Origin: Vreelandella neptunia
Lineage (GTDB): Bacteria; Pseudomonadota; Gammaproteobacteria; Pseudomonadales; Halomonadaceae
Length of the DNA: 35,319 nucleotides
Direction of reading: 5' to 3'
Assembly (NCBI RefSeq): GCF_022489065.1
Contig: NZ_JAKVTW010000029.1
Coordinates: forward strand, 1 to 35,319
Below are positions 1 through 7,677 of this stretch, piece by piece. The translations under genes were made by a program, and so were the position numbers. How positions within the stretch are numbered: the stretch's first letter is position 1; every line of letters starts with the position of its first letter. The notes beneath the pieces were generated by a model that had not been told where the DNA came from, ran no database searches, and worked only from the letters and a program-made list of their open reading frames with translations.

Positions 1-119
1 GTTCCAAGTTATTAATTGCTGTTTATTCATCTGGGCCCCTGGCGCTGATGGCAATAGGGGCATGCTGATTGTTTTCACTCACTGGTAACGTTGGTCAGCC
101 TGGAGATTTGGCGCATTTG

Positions 120-530
120 TTATTCGTGCGGCACTATTAGTGCTTGATAGTCAGCTGTTGGAAGGTCTTGAAGGTTCATATAACAGACGTGAATGGCCAT
201 TTCCGGCAACTTGAATACTGCAAGCTCGTCAATCAGGCTCAAGCCAAGGTCGTAGTTGGAGAGGCTGGTGGCGATGCCGGGCGTCCAGTGGTGAACTTTG
301 ATCGCTCTAGCAACAAGCACTTCCCGAGCAGAGGTTATGGGGAAGGCTGCCCCTTGATAGACATCGCGCCAATAATCGCAGTAGCAGGCGATAACGAACT
401 CTCGGAAGGTATTGATGAGTACTTTATGAAGTGCTGCTCGGTTTTCAACACCTGACTCTGGCAGGTTGCTGTACTCTCGCTGTATTTGCTCAAGATGATC
501 CCAACGCTTGTGATAGGCGGCCTTATCCAC
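120..530 (-). CDS. Hypothetical protein, 136 aa
   Basis: I do not recognise a family. The start is a GTG preceded by AAGGAG with five bases between, which favours this strand over the overlapping plus-strand frame. The protein is soluble-looking, begins with a charged helix-like stretch (KRWDHLEQIQREY) and is rich in aromatics and histidines in its second half (VHHW, HVCYMN). There is no signal peptide or membrane segment. A weak sigma70-like promoter lies upstream at 563-592. It is transcribed alone, and the 119 bases beyond its stop contain no gene I can support. Confidence 0.6.
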   Translation of the reverse strand: MDKAAYHKRWDHLEQIQREYSNLPESGVENRAALHKVLINTFREFVIACYCDYWRDVYQGAAFPITSAREVLVARAIKVHHWTPGIATSLSNYDLGLSLIDELAVFKLPEMAIHVCYMNLQDLPTADYQALIVPHE

Positions 531-562
531 GCTTTCTCCTTGTCCTTAGTTTAGCAGCCAAT

Positions 563-592
563 AATATAGCGTTGTTATTAGGCGTCGCTCAA
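563..592 (-). promoter_or_regulatory. Candidate sigma70 promoter of the 136-aa hypothetical gene
   Basis: On the minus strand TTGAGC (587-592) and TATATT (563-568) are 18 bases apart, 33 bases upstream of the GTG start of the gene at 120-530. The assignment rests on inspection only. Confidence 0.4.
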
Positions 593-718
593 TGCCTCTT
601 TGGACTGACGTTAAAGCGTTTGTAAAATGAGTGAGAACACTAGCCGTGAAGCCCTCATTGCTTGGATAGCATTACACTTGAGAATCCGTCATACCCATTA
701 CTGCAAGGGAGTATTGCC

Positions 719-1006
719 ATGAGACAGCGCGATGAATTCGTTGAGGAAATGAAAGCCAAGCTTGATGCGTGGAATGCTGAGATCGATAAGTTAACGGCTA
801 AAGCCCGCCAGGCGAGTGCCGAGGCGAGAGTTAAGTACCAGGAAGATATCGAGCGGCTCAAGAAGCGGCAGGCAGAGACTCAACTGAGGCTTGAGGAGCT
901 TCAGTATGCCAGCGAAGCGGCCTGGGAAACTGTCCGTCAAGGTATGGAAGAATCATGGGAGCTGATGCGCAAAGCTTTTCGAGATGCCTCTTCTCGTTTC
1001 AAATAG
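719..1006 (+). CDS. Small coiled-coil protein, 95 aa
   Basis: An ATG at 719 is preceded by AAGGGAG with seven bases between, which is better than the upstream in-frame start at 662. The product is almost entirely charged helix (many E, K, R, Q with heptad-like spacing of A/L), for example KLDAWNAEIDKLTAK and QAETQLRLEELQ. It has no signal peptide and no Cys. It resembles the small sll1863-like, stress-associated coiled-coil proteins annotated in many proteobacteria; that likeness is from memory and weak. It stands alone, convergent with the TelA-like gene, and a structural or scaffold role is only a guess. Confidence 0.7.
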   Translation: MRQRDEFVEEMKAKLDAWNAEIDKLTAKARQASAEARVKYQEDIERLKKRQAETQLRLEELQYASEAAWETVRQGMEESWELMRKAFRDASSRFK

Positions 1007-1076
1007 CTTAAACAATTAGCTTGTTCAGCTGACTTATCCGGCAAAGTAGGGCGCTTCACTTGGAAAACCGGTGTAT

Positions 1077-2273
1077 TCAATTAGGCTCGCGCCCCTCCTG
1101 TGGCTGCGATTCGTTACCCTCTTGAAGACGCGAGATGGATGCATTTCCCTGCTTGGCTAACGTTGCCATGCGGTCAATCTGTTCATTGAGGCGCGGCAGA
1201 GCCTCTTGACGATAGCTTGAGAGATCATCGATGGCGCCCATCACCTCGGTGAAAGCCTCTTCAAGCACCTGCATGTCCAACATCGCGGATGAGGCTCGCT
1301 TTTGGATGTCTACCCCTTGCTGACGAAGCGCTTTGGCTGTCCCGCCAATCAACTGCGAGGTGGTGGTGTTGAGGGCTTCAATGCGGTCCAGCACCAGGCG
1401 CTGATTGGCCATCGCCATGGCCACGGTTACCGCAACGGTGAGAGCCGAGACGGTAACGTTAATGGCCCTGTCCACGCCGCGGATCAATTCTCGGTTGTTG
1501 CGGATAATGACCTCTAGCGCCAGCACGCCTTGCTGACTCACCGCTAGCTGTTGTTGGAGATCGACGATGCGCTGACGCAGAGGAAAAAGTAGCTCCTCTT
1601 CAAGAAAGTGACGGCGTGGGTCGTCGCCATCGTGTGCTGAAATTTGGTCGCACAGGCGGCTATCGATCATACGGCCCAGGGCAATTTGGCGGTTTAACTC
1701 GGCAAGAATGTTAGTTAAGGCTTGCTGGTCATCGCTGAGGGTGAGGTTGTCACGATGGAGCATATCGCGACCGCCTTCCAGATCCTCAATAATGGCGTCC
1801 AGAGCCTGTTGGGTATTCTCAAACTTGCGAAAGTAGCGCTGCAGGCGGCTGTCTAGGCCAGGAATGACCGCCAGAATGCGATCCAGAGCAGTGGGCGCTA
1901 AACGATGGCGAGCGGGATCCAATCCTTCCATGCGTCCGCGTAGATCAGTAAGAGCTTTGGCAACCGGCCCACCCTCATCGCCGTGATGGGCCAGCTTGCG
2001 TAGCGGCGTCTGCAGCATGGCACTGCGATGGGCGGCCTGCTGCTGTAACTCAAGTCCAATATCATCCACGGCTTGGCGTTGACGAACCGCCGATGCCTCG
2101 TCACCTTCGGCGAGGATATCCGCGACAAATCGATCGGCCATCGCTTCAAGCTCAGGGTCGCTGTCACGATCATCAAGGTTGCCCGAATGGACTTGGCTGG
2201 TTCCTAGCTGCTCGGCGATCTCTGTTACCGGCGACAGGGAAAGGCGAGGTTTATCATCGGATGGCGGAGCCAT
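1077..2273 (-). CDS. TelA-family toxic anion resistance protein, 398 aa
   Basis: A mostly helical cytoplasmic protein of the TelA/KlaA family (PF05816), linked in other bacteria to tellurite and cell-envelope stress tolerance; the biochemical activity of the family is unknown. The central region (IDSRLCDQISAHDG, then a conserved stretch rich in VTVSALTVAVTVAMAMANQR) and the final long helices match the family arrangement and length. The start was moved to the ATG at 2273 because AGGAGG sits five bases upstream; a longer frame begins at 2309 without such a site. It follows the XpaC-like gene by about 60 bases on the same strand, the pairing seen for xpaC and yaaN in Bacillus, so the two are probably co-transcribed and act together at the membrane. 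Confidence 0.85.
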   Translation of the reverse strand: MAPPSDDKPRLSLSPVTEIAEQLGTSQVHSGNLDDRDSDPELEAMADRFVADILAEGDEASAVRQRQAVDDIGLELQQQAAHRSAMLQTPLRKLAHHGDEGGPVAKALTDLRGRMEGLDPARHRLAPTALDRILAVIPGLDSRLQRYFRKFENTQQALDAIIEDLEGGRDMLHRDNLTLSDDQQALTNILAELNRQIALGRMIDSRLCDQISAHDGDDPRRHFLEEELLFPLRQRIVDLQQQLAVSQQGVLALEVIIRNNRELIRGVDRAINVTVSALTVAVTVAMAMANQRLVLDRIEALNTTTSQLIGGTAKALRQQGVDIQKRASSAMLDMQVLEEAFTEVMGAIDDLSSYRQEALPRLNEQIDRMATLAKQGNASISRLQEGNESQPQEGREPN

Positions 2274-2333
2274 AGACACCTCCTGAGCTATTAAAAAAGT
2301 TGTGAACAAAGCGCGCTATTATGGGTCGCCGGG

Positions 2334-3275
2334 TTACTCCTTGCGAGCGTAACGATCCGCGCCTTCTACAAAGCGACGCAGGTCATCCAGCGCTTTATCA
2401 GTGGTGACAGACGCCTGTGGTCGAGCTGTCTCAATGCGCGCCATGGAGACGGCGGTGTCGTCGAGCACGGTCAACGCAGACTCCATTCGGGCAGAGAGCT
2501 TATTTAGCCGGTGTTCGGTCTCCACTAGCAGATCGAGGCGGCGTACTAGGGCGGCACGTTCCTCATCGCCTAATCGTTTACCCTCACGCTCTAGTCGGCC
2601 TCGCACATAGTTGCCGTCCACGCTTACCACGCCTCGCGCTTGAGACGCCATGGTGGTGAGCGTATCCACCGCGCCGAAACAGACCTGAGTGACCAGGCCC
2701 TGCGAGCGCTCAAAAGCAAGCTCGCCAGTGTTGAATCGCTCGCCCAGCACATCCATTACATGGCGGTAGCGGCTGTAGAGGCGATCGGAAAATATCGCAA
2801 GGTCGGGTCGATGCACATCGAGGAGGCGCTGCTTGGCCTGGCACATTGCCAGCACTAAGTCATCTGCTCCCACCGGTGGCCTTGCCGGATCAAGTACCGA
2901 TACACCTGCTTCATAGGCGTTGCGCTCCTCTTTAGCACGGCGATGTTGAGCCTCGATTGCTCGTTGAGCCTGCAGGCGCCGCTCGCGACGGCGAGCCAGC
3001 CAGCTGCGCAGTGTCCGCTCAACGGGCAGCGCCACAGGAATGGCGATGAGGCCCGCTAGCCAACCCAGAAGACTGGGGCTGAAACCGCCCCATAGAGAGG
3101 TGAGCCACAGCAGCATGCTAAAAGAGGGAACGATCAAACAGTAGCGGACAATTACCTGCAGTCGACTATGCGTTGTTTCTGGAAGTGCCAGAGCAGGATT
3201 GAAGAGGCCGACCAGCAGCCAAGGCAGGCAGGTCATAAAAAGGCCATAAGAAAATCCCTGCAGGAATCCCAACAT
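2334..3275 (-). CDS. XpaC-like membrane protein (5-bromo-4-chloroindolyl phosphate hydrolysis family), 313 aa
   Basis: The N-terminal 85 residues hold two or three hydrophobic segments (LPWLLVGLFNPALAL; VIVRYCLIVPSFSMLLWL; LLGWLAGLIAIPVAL), followed by a strongly basic linker (RSWLARRRERRLQAQRA) and a long helical cytoplasmic domain. This is the layout of the XpaC/PF10112 family, and the gene sits directly upstream of a TelA-like gene, the family's usual partner. The family name comes from a Bacillus indicator-dye phenotype and should not be read as proof of phosphatase activity. The likely role is a membrane anchor for the TelA-like protein. An AAGGA lies 11 bases from the ATG, so translation initiation may be modest. 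Confidence 0.75.
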   Translation of the reverse strand: MLGFLQGFSYGLFMTCLPWLLVGLFNPALALPETTHSRLQVIVRYCLIVPSFSMLLWLTSLWGGFSPSLLGWLAGLIAIPVALPVERTLRSWLARRRERRLQAQRAIEAQHRRAKEERNAYEAGVSVLDPARPPVGADDLVLAMCQAKQRLLDVHRPDLAIFSDRLYSRYRHVMDVLGERFNTGELAFERSQGLVTQVCFGAVDTLTTMASQARGVVSVDGNYVRGRLEREGKRLGDEERAALVRRLDLLVETEHRLNKLSARMESALTVLDDTAVSMARIETARPQASVTTDKALDDLRRFVEGADRYARKE

Positions 3276-3410
3276 GAGTACGGCTATCCTTCAGTCATGA
3301 AAACTAAACGTCGAGTGTAGCGTAACCGTTACGGGGCAATAAGCTCCAGTGGGGCACATTACAGGCTAGCAGCGAGCGGCTATAAACGCTGGACGGCTAG
3401 GTTTAACGCC

Positions 3411-3436
3411 TGCGTTTAAACCCTGCATTTAAACCC
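3411..3436. repeat. Tandem 13-bp direct repeat
   Basis: TGCGTTTAAACCC is followed immediately by TGCATTTAAACCC (12 of 13 identical), and a related GTTTAACGCC precedes them. The repeat lies upstream of the hairpin at 3447-3478, between the XpaC-like gene and the small basic-protein gene. Confidence 0.7.
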
Positions 3437-3446
3437 TCCCTGATTG

Positions 3447-3478
3447 AAAGCCCCGCTGGTGTTACCAACGGGGCTTTT
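3447..3478. terminator. Rho-independent terminator, probably bidirectional
   Basis: AAAGCCCCG (3447-3455) pairs with CGGGGCTTT (3469-3477), and an inner TGGT/ACCA pairing extends the stem around a GTT loop. The flanking A and T runs suit both directions. On the minus strand it ends the small gene at 3549-3737. Confidence 0.8.
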
Positions 3479-3548
3479 GAAAACAATTCATCCGCATGCG
3501 GAAGGGGCTGCTTATTTTACCGGCGCATGATGATCAGATATTTTGAGA

Positions 3549-3737
3549 TTAAGGTTGGTTATCAAAGGTCTCGCCGGGACGTTTGGCTGATATATCCCGC
3601 GGTGTCGCCTGTGGGTGTTGAGATGTCCGCTTCGCGCCACTACGGCCACGAAACCCGCTCCAAGCATCCTTGGCTTTCTGGCGATTAGCTGGCTTACGCA
3701 GCCAGTTTACGAGGGCCATTATAATCCATTTCCTCAT
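3549..3737 (-). CDS. Small basic protein of unknown function, 62 aa
   Basis: The ATG is preceded by AGGAGG five bases upstream, and a terminator lies 70 bases beyond the stop; these two signals make the short frame credible. The N-terminus (MRKWIIMALVNWLRK) is an amphipathic or weakly hydrophobic helix, followed by a basic, disordered-looking tail rich in K, R, S, G and P. I recognise no family. It could be a membrane-associated small protein. An internal start at MALVNW has a poor ribosome site and was not chosen. The overlapping plus-strand frame lacks any start signal. Confidence 0.6.
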   Translation of the reverse strand: MRKWIIMALVNWLRKPANRQKAKDAWSGFRGRSGAKRTSQHPQATPRDISAKRPGETFDNQP

Positions 3738-4040
3738 GTGAACCTCCTGGTTCCAATTGCGTTGGCGTATAAATCACTATATTGGGACTATAGCCTAAGC
3801 ATTCAAGACCGGCTGGTAATTGTACAAATATTTGACGCGCTCCTCTCCGCTGAGTTCCTGTCCGTTTACGCTTACTCGCCAGTTAACTGCGCAATGTCAG
3901 CATTGCCATGGCTGTTGATTTGAGCTGGTCTTGCGTTACCCCCCTCTTTTAAAGGCGGTTATACACTCATTCCAGTGTTTTCCTCACTTTATTGTATAAC
4001 TATCGACATGCGCTTTGAGAGTCAGTAAACTGAGCTTGAT

Positions 4041-4066
4041 TGAATATTGCACACAATGATCATTAA
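4041..4066 (+). promoter_or_regulatory. Candidate operator, copy 1 (upstream of UxaA-type dehydratase)
   Basis: The core reads ATTGCACACAATGATC, containing the imperfect dyad ATTG....CAAT that suits GntR/FCD regulators. The whole 26 bases match, in inverted orientation, the stretch 11755-11780 in the tctC promoter at 22 positions. It sits 13 bases upstream of TATAAT at 4079. The presumed binding protein is the GntR regulator encoded at 5769-6734. Confidence 0.6.
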
Positions 4067-4078
4067 ACTCGACGATAG

Positions 4079-4084
4079 TATAAT
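4079..4084 (+). promoter_or_regulatory. Candidate -10 box for the UxaA-type gene
   Basis: A perfect TATAAT lies 96 bases before the chosen ATG. No good -35 sits 16-18 bases upstream (ATGATC at 17), so the promoter may need an activator. TTGCAC within the neighbouring element is 26 bases away, too far for a standard promoter. Confidence 0.4.
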
Positions 4085-4179
4085 ATGCCCAGTACAACAA
4101 TTCTAAACGCGCTGGTGAAAGGGCTGATGGCGGGGTACTGAGTGATTTGCAAACGTCTAAGACGCTGATGGAGAAAATA

Positions 4180-5709
4180 ATGGAGCTAATTAATAGTGTA
4201 CCGGCGGTCATTAGGTTGCATCACCATGACAACGTTGGCGTAGCGAGCAGGGCGGTTCCTAAAGGGTATCCCATTGATGATGATCAGCACCCCGCACAGG
4301 AGAACATCGATGCTGGTCATAAGGTTGCGTTAAGTGTTATTGAGCCAGAACAGCCTATCTTCAAATATGGTCAGATTATTGGTTTGGCCACCCAGCGTAT
4401 CGAGGTGGGTGCGCACGTTCATACGCACAATATTGTGATGTTGGAACGTGACACATCACTGGAGCATTTCAAGCCAGCGCCCAGAACAGCGGTGGCTGGC
4501 AGTCAGCGCACCTTTAATGGCTATCATCGTGCAAATGGACAAGTAGGTACCCGCAACTATATCGGTATTCTTTCCACTGTTAATTGTTCTGCTACTGTCT
4601 CAAAAGTGGTGGCAGAGCGTCTTAATGCAAGCGGTGAGTTTGAGGCATTAGGGTTTGATGGCGTTGTGCCGGTTACCCATGGTTCAGGCTGTGCGATGAA
4701 TACGGAGTCTGAAGGCTTTGCTTTCCTTGAGCGGGTATTAAATGGCTATGCGATCAACCCGAATTTTGCTTTTGTGCTGATTATTGGTTTAGGTTGCGAA
4801 GCAAATCAAGTTAAGCAACTGGTTGAAAAATACGGTCTTACGGATACATCAAGAATCTTTTATTTTAATATCCAGAGTGCCGGTGGTACCCGAGCTAGTA
4901 TTGAGAAAGCGTCAGAAAAAATTCGTCAAATGTCCAATGATTATCGCCATGCGGAGAGGCGCCCAGCCCCGCTAAGCCATCTTACCGTGGCACTGCAGTG
5001 TGGAGGGTCAGACGGTTATTCGGGCATTACTGCTAACCCAGCCCTGGGCCATGCGGCGGATCTTATCGTCCAGCATGGCGGTAGCGTTATATTGAGTGAA
5101 ACACCTGAAATCTATGGTGCCGAGCATTTGCTGCTAGATAGAGCCATCAATGAAGACGTTGCGCGTAAGTTGCTTGAAAGGATCGAGTGGTGGAAGCACT
5201 ACACGCAGATCAATGGGGCTGAATTAAACAATAATCCTTCACCTGGAAATAAAGCAGGGGGCTTGTCCACCATTCTTGAAAAATCGCTGGGCGCTGTCGC
5301 TAAGAGTGGCTCCTCAAGCCTTAATGATGTGCTTGAGTATGCCCAACCGCTGAAAGAGCCAGGTTTTAATTTTATGGATAGCCCCGGCTATGATCCGGTG
5401 TCTGTCACGGGTCAGATTGCCTCGGGTGCAACCGTCGTCTGCTTTACCACTGGGCGCGGCTCTGTCTCTGGGTTTAAACCCGCGCCGTGTATTAAACTGG
5501 CGACGAATACGCAGATGTATGAAAGCATTCTCGAAGATATGGATATTAACTGTGGCACCATTGTGGATGGTACCGCCAGCGTAGAAGAAGTGGGTGAGCA
5601 TATATTTGAAAAGATAATTGCGATTGCTTCAGGTGAGCAGAGTGCCAGTGAAGAGCTGGGTTATGGTAACAATGAATTTGTTCCGTGGATGGTGGGCGCT
5701 GTTACTTAA
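4180..5709 (+). CDS. UxaA/GarD-family dehydratase (SAF + UxaA domains), 509 aa
   Basis: This is a full-length enzyme of the altronate/galactarate dehydratase family, which removes water (or sulfite, in SuyAB) from hydroxy acids using a metal centre. Residues 10-90 are the SAF domain with the family HHHDNVG (14-20) and HKVAL. The C-terminal domain carries GYHRANGQVGTRN (114-126), THGSGC (156-161), IIGLGCE (191-197), QCGGSDGYSGITANP (263-277), NNPSPGNKAGG (341-351) and FTTGRG (412-417). The length matches UxaA and GarD. I chose the ATG at 4180 because GGAG lies six bases upstream. A GntR regulator follows 59 bases later, and the TTT uptake and dehydrogenase genes lie beyond it. The substrate cannot be read from sequence: an aldonate, aldarate or sulfolactate-like acid is possible. 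Confidence 0.88.
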   Translation: MELINSVPAVIRLHHHDNVGVASRAVPKGYPIDDDQHPAQENIDAGHKVALSVIEPEQPIFKYGQIIGLATQRIEVGAHVHTHNIVMLERDTSLEHFKPAPRTAVAGSQRTFNGYHRANGQVGTRNYIGILSTVNCSATVSKVVAERLNASGEFEALGFDGVVPVTHGSGCAMNTESEGFAFLERVLNGYAINPNFAFVLIIGLGCEANQVKQLVEKYGLTDTSRIFYFNIQSAGGTRASIEKASEKIRQMSNDYRHAERRPAPLSHLTVALQCGGSDGYSGITANPALGHAADLIVQHGGSVILSETPEIYGAEHLLLDRAINEDVARKLLERIEWWKHYTQINGAELNNNPSPGNKAGGLSTILEKSLGAVAKSGSSSLNDVLEYAQPLKEPGFNFMDSPGYDPVSVTGQIASGATVVCFTTGRGSVSGFKPAPCIKLATNTQMYESILEDMDINCGTIVDGTASVEEVGEHIFEKIIAIASGEQSASEELGYGNNEFVPWMVGAVT

Positions 5710-5768
5710 CAGCGCTATAGCCGCTATATAATAGTCCCTTAACTTATGACTACGTAATGAGTTGCTGA

Positions 5769-6734
5769 ATGTCGCAATCGTTGAAAGATCAGCTTTATGA
5801 GGCGCTTAAGCGAAGTATACAAAGTGGCCATCTTGAGTCAGGTTTAGTTCTACTCGAAGGCAATATTGCAGAAATATTCGCGATGAGCCGCTCTCCTGTT
5901 CGTCAGACATTAGGGCGTTTACATGAAGAGCAGTTAATTTGTCGTTTCGATGGCCGTGGATATTTGGTCGGGGCCACTGCCGGGGAGCCTATCAGGCGAA
6001 GTCTCACCATGGCCGATTTTCGTGCGTTGGGCGAGGATGTCAAAATTGAGCGCACGGACACTTGGCGCGCTATTGCCGATGTTGTCGAACATGACGTTGT
6101 CTTGAGTTCGATGAAGGGCAGGTTCGAACTCAATGAGCTCCAGCTGGCAAGAAAATACAGTGTCAGCCGTACGATTACGCACCGTATTCTGCTCTATCTG
6201 CAGTCCATTGGAGTGGTGGAGAAGGTTAAATACACCAGTTGGTCCATTGTGCCGCTAGACAATGAGCGTCTGCATAATCTGTATGAAGCGCGAAGGCAGC
6301 TTGAGCCCTTTATGATAGCAAGGGCTACCCTGATGATGCCTGAGCACGAAATCGACCATTTTATTGAGAAGCTTGAACATACGGCCGAGAAGTATCCTAA
6401 TATCGAGGCCGCTACACTGGATGAACTTGAAAGCGACTTGCACTATCGAACCGTGAGTATGGGTGGCAACCAAGAAATTTTTGACATGCTGCGACGCACG
6501 CATCCTGTCCTGTTAATGAGTAAGCATCTGCTTGGCTCAAACATGGCACTCCCAGACACAGATCCCTTTTTTCATGATCATTTGAAGATTTTCGCTAGCA
6601 TGCGCAAGAAAGAGGGTGAGAAGGCCAGCCAAGCGCTCTCGGCTCATTTGGCTGGCTCAGAAGCTAATGTTCAAGAGCGTCTTAGCAATTTTCGTGACCA
6701 CGGCGTGCTCGAAATTCCCGATTACTTGCGCTAA
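5769..6734 (+). CDS. GntR/FCD transcriptional regulator with two winged-helix domains, 321 aa
   Basis: Residues 1-67 form a GntR winged helix (SLKDQLYEALKRSIQSG, then MSRSPVRQTLGRLHEEQLI and the wing GRGYLV). Residues 96-163 look like a second one (RAIADVVEHDVV, NELQLARKYSVSRTITHRIL, SIGVVEK). Residues 164-310 are an FCD ligand-binding domain with candidate metal ligands near E201/D203, H205, H261 and H283. Typical FCD regulators have about 220-250 residues, so the extra length is explained by the duplicated DNA-binding unit. It probably controls the adjacent dehydratase gene and the TTT operon through the repeated element at 4041 and 11755, with a pathway acid as effector. Its stop lies 15 bases from the end of the convergent reductase gene. 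Confidence 0.85.
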   Translation: MSQSLKDQLYEALKRSIQSGHLESGLVLLEGNIAEIFAMSRSPVRQTLGRLHEEQLICRFDGRGYLVGATAGEPIRRSLTMADFRALGEDVKIERTDTWRAIADVVEHDVVLSSMKGRFELNELQLARKYSVSRTITHRILLYLQSIGVVEKVKYTSWSIVPLDNERLHNLYEARRQLEPFMIARATLMMPEHEIDHFIEKLEHTAEKYPNIEAATLDELESDLHYRTVSMGGNQEIFDMLRRTHPVLLMSKHLLGSNMALPDTDPFFHDHLKIFASMRKKEGEKASQALSAHLAGSEANVQERLSNFRDHGVLEIPDYLR

Positions 6735-6749
6735 CGATTGGGTGCCTGG

Positions 6750-7643
6750 TTAATCAACGGGCATCTCATTTCTACGCCGGAGCTCTCGTATCAAGGCACT
6801 ATGGTCGAGCTCACCGTCACCATGGGCAACAAGGTCCGTGAACAAGCTGTTAACCAGTGATGTTACCGGGAGTTCTAGCGATAACTCTTTGGCGAGTGCA
6901 ATAGCGGTTTGGGTATCTTTAAGTTGCCATTTAGCCGGGCCGCCTGGGGCGAAGTCATTGGCAATCATACGGGGCGCATGGGCGCGCAAGATAGTTGAAT
7001 CGGCAAATCCGCCTAACAGCGCTTCGCGTACCTTGGCCGGATCGGCACCGCCGCGCTCTGCGAGAAGCACCGCTTCCGAGACGGTGGCGATGGTATTGGC
7101 GACGATCAATTGATTGGCTAACTTGGCCAGTTGACCGGTACCCGCAGGGCCGACATGGACGGGGTTACCCATTACGTTAAGTAGTGCACTGATCCGTTCA
7201 AAGGTTATCTCTTCACCGCCGACCATAATCGCTAACGTGGCATCCTTGGCGCCTTTTTCACCTCCTGACACGGGCGCGTCAAGATAACCAATCCCACGCT
7301 CAGCGGCGGCTTTGGCTTGCTGCTGTGCTGTCTCAACCGAGATCGAACTCATCACCACCAGGGTGCTTTGCGGCTTCATGGCTGCTAATAGACCGTTGGG
7401 GCCGAGGATCACCTCATCGCAGACAGGGCCTGAGCTGAGCATGACCACCACAACGTCTGCCTGCTCAGCCGCATGCTGAAAAGTCTCGCTCACCGCTACC
7501 CCTATTGAGGCAAGCGCTTGCGCTTTGTCAGGGCTGCGATTCCAGGCGCGCACTCGATGGCCAGCCTTGGCAAGATTTGCGGCCATCGGGCCACCCATAA
7601 TGCCGGTGCCAATAAAGCCTACTGTTATTTGCTCGTCTTTCAT
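6750..7643 (-). CDS. 3-hydroxyisobutyrate dehydrogenase-type reductase (GarR/GlxR-like), 297 aa
   Basis: A beta-hydroxyacid dehydrogenase that interconverts a short 3-hydroxy acid and its semialdehyde with NAD(P)H. The nucleotide-binding motif GFIGTGIMG is at 9-17, the substrate motif DAPVSGG at 122-128, and the expected catalytic lysine is K174 in GQLAKLANQ. The SGG form and the length point to the tartronate-semialdehyde reductase/hydroxyisobutyrate branch. It is the last gene of the minus-strand operon tctC-tctB-tctA-ldh, starting 34 bases after the Ldh2-type gene. A GarR-like step downstream of a UxaA/GarD-type dehydratase would fit sugar-acid breakdown, but no KDG or ketoglucarate aldolase is present in the window. 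Confidence 0.88.
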   Translation of the reverse strand: MKDEQITVGFIGTGIMGGPMAANLAKAGHRVRAWNRSPDKAQALASIGVAVSETFQHAAEQADVVVVMLSSGPVCDEVILGPNGLLAAMKPQSTLVVMSSISVETAQQQAKAAAERGIGYLDAPVSGGEKGAKDATLAIMVGGEEITFERISALLNVMGNPVHVGPAGTGQLAKLANQLIVANTIATVSEAVLLAERGGADPAKVREALLGGFADSTILRAHAPRMIANDFAPGGPAKWQLKDTQTAIALAKELSLELPVTSLVNSLFTDLVAHGDGELDHSALIRELRRRNEMPVD

Positions 7644-7677
7644 AATGCGTGTCGCCTTTACGTTGTTTTTGATCCTT

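Larger units (their letters stand above)
3738..4179. other. AT-rich intergenic region upstream of the dehydratase gene
   Basis: These 442 bases are clearly richer in A+T than their neighbours and hold no frame with a credible ribosome site. A near-palindromic TTGTACAA (3820-3827) lies in the first half. The second half holds the 26-bp shared element at 4041-4066 and a perfect TATAAT at 4079-4084. I see no RNA gene. Confidence 0.5.

Noticed and set aside
144..455. Plus-strand frame of 103 codons over the hypothetical gene at 120-530
   Set aside because: No ribosome site precedes it, and the minus-strand frame has AAGGAG at good spacing.
3820..3827. TTGTACAA as an operator of the GntR protein
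   Set aside because: It is a short palindrome 360 bases from the start with no second copy in the island; the 26-bp element is much better supported.
3615..3923. Plus-strand frame of 102 codons in the AT-rich spacer
   Set aside because: It overlaps the small minus-strand gene, lacks a ribosome site and has unlikely composition.
3984..4211. Minus-strand frame of 75 codons upstream of the dehydratase
   Set aside because: It runs through the candidate operator, the -10 box and the dehydratase start, with no start signal of its own.
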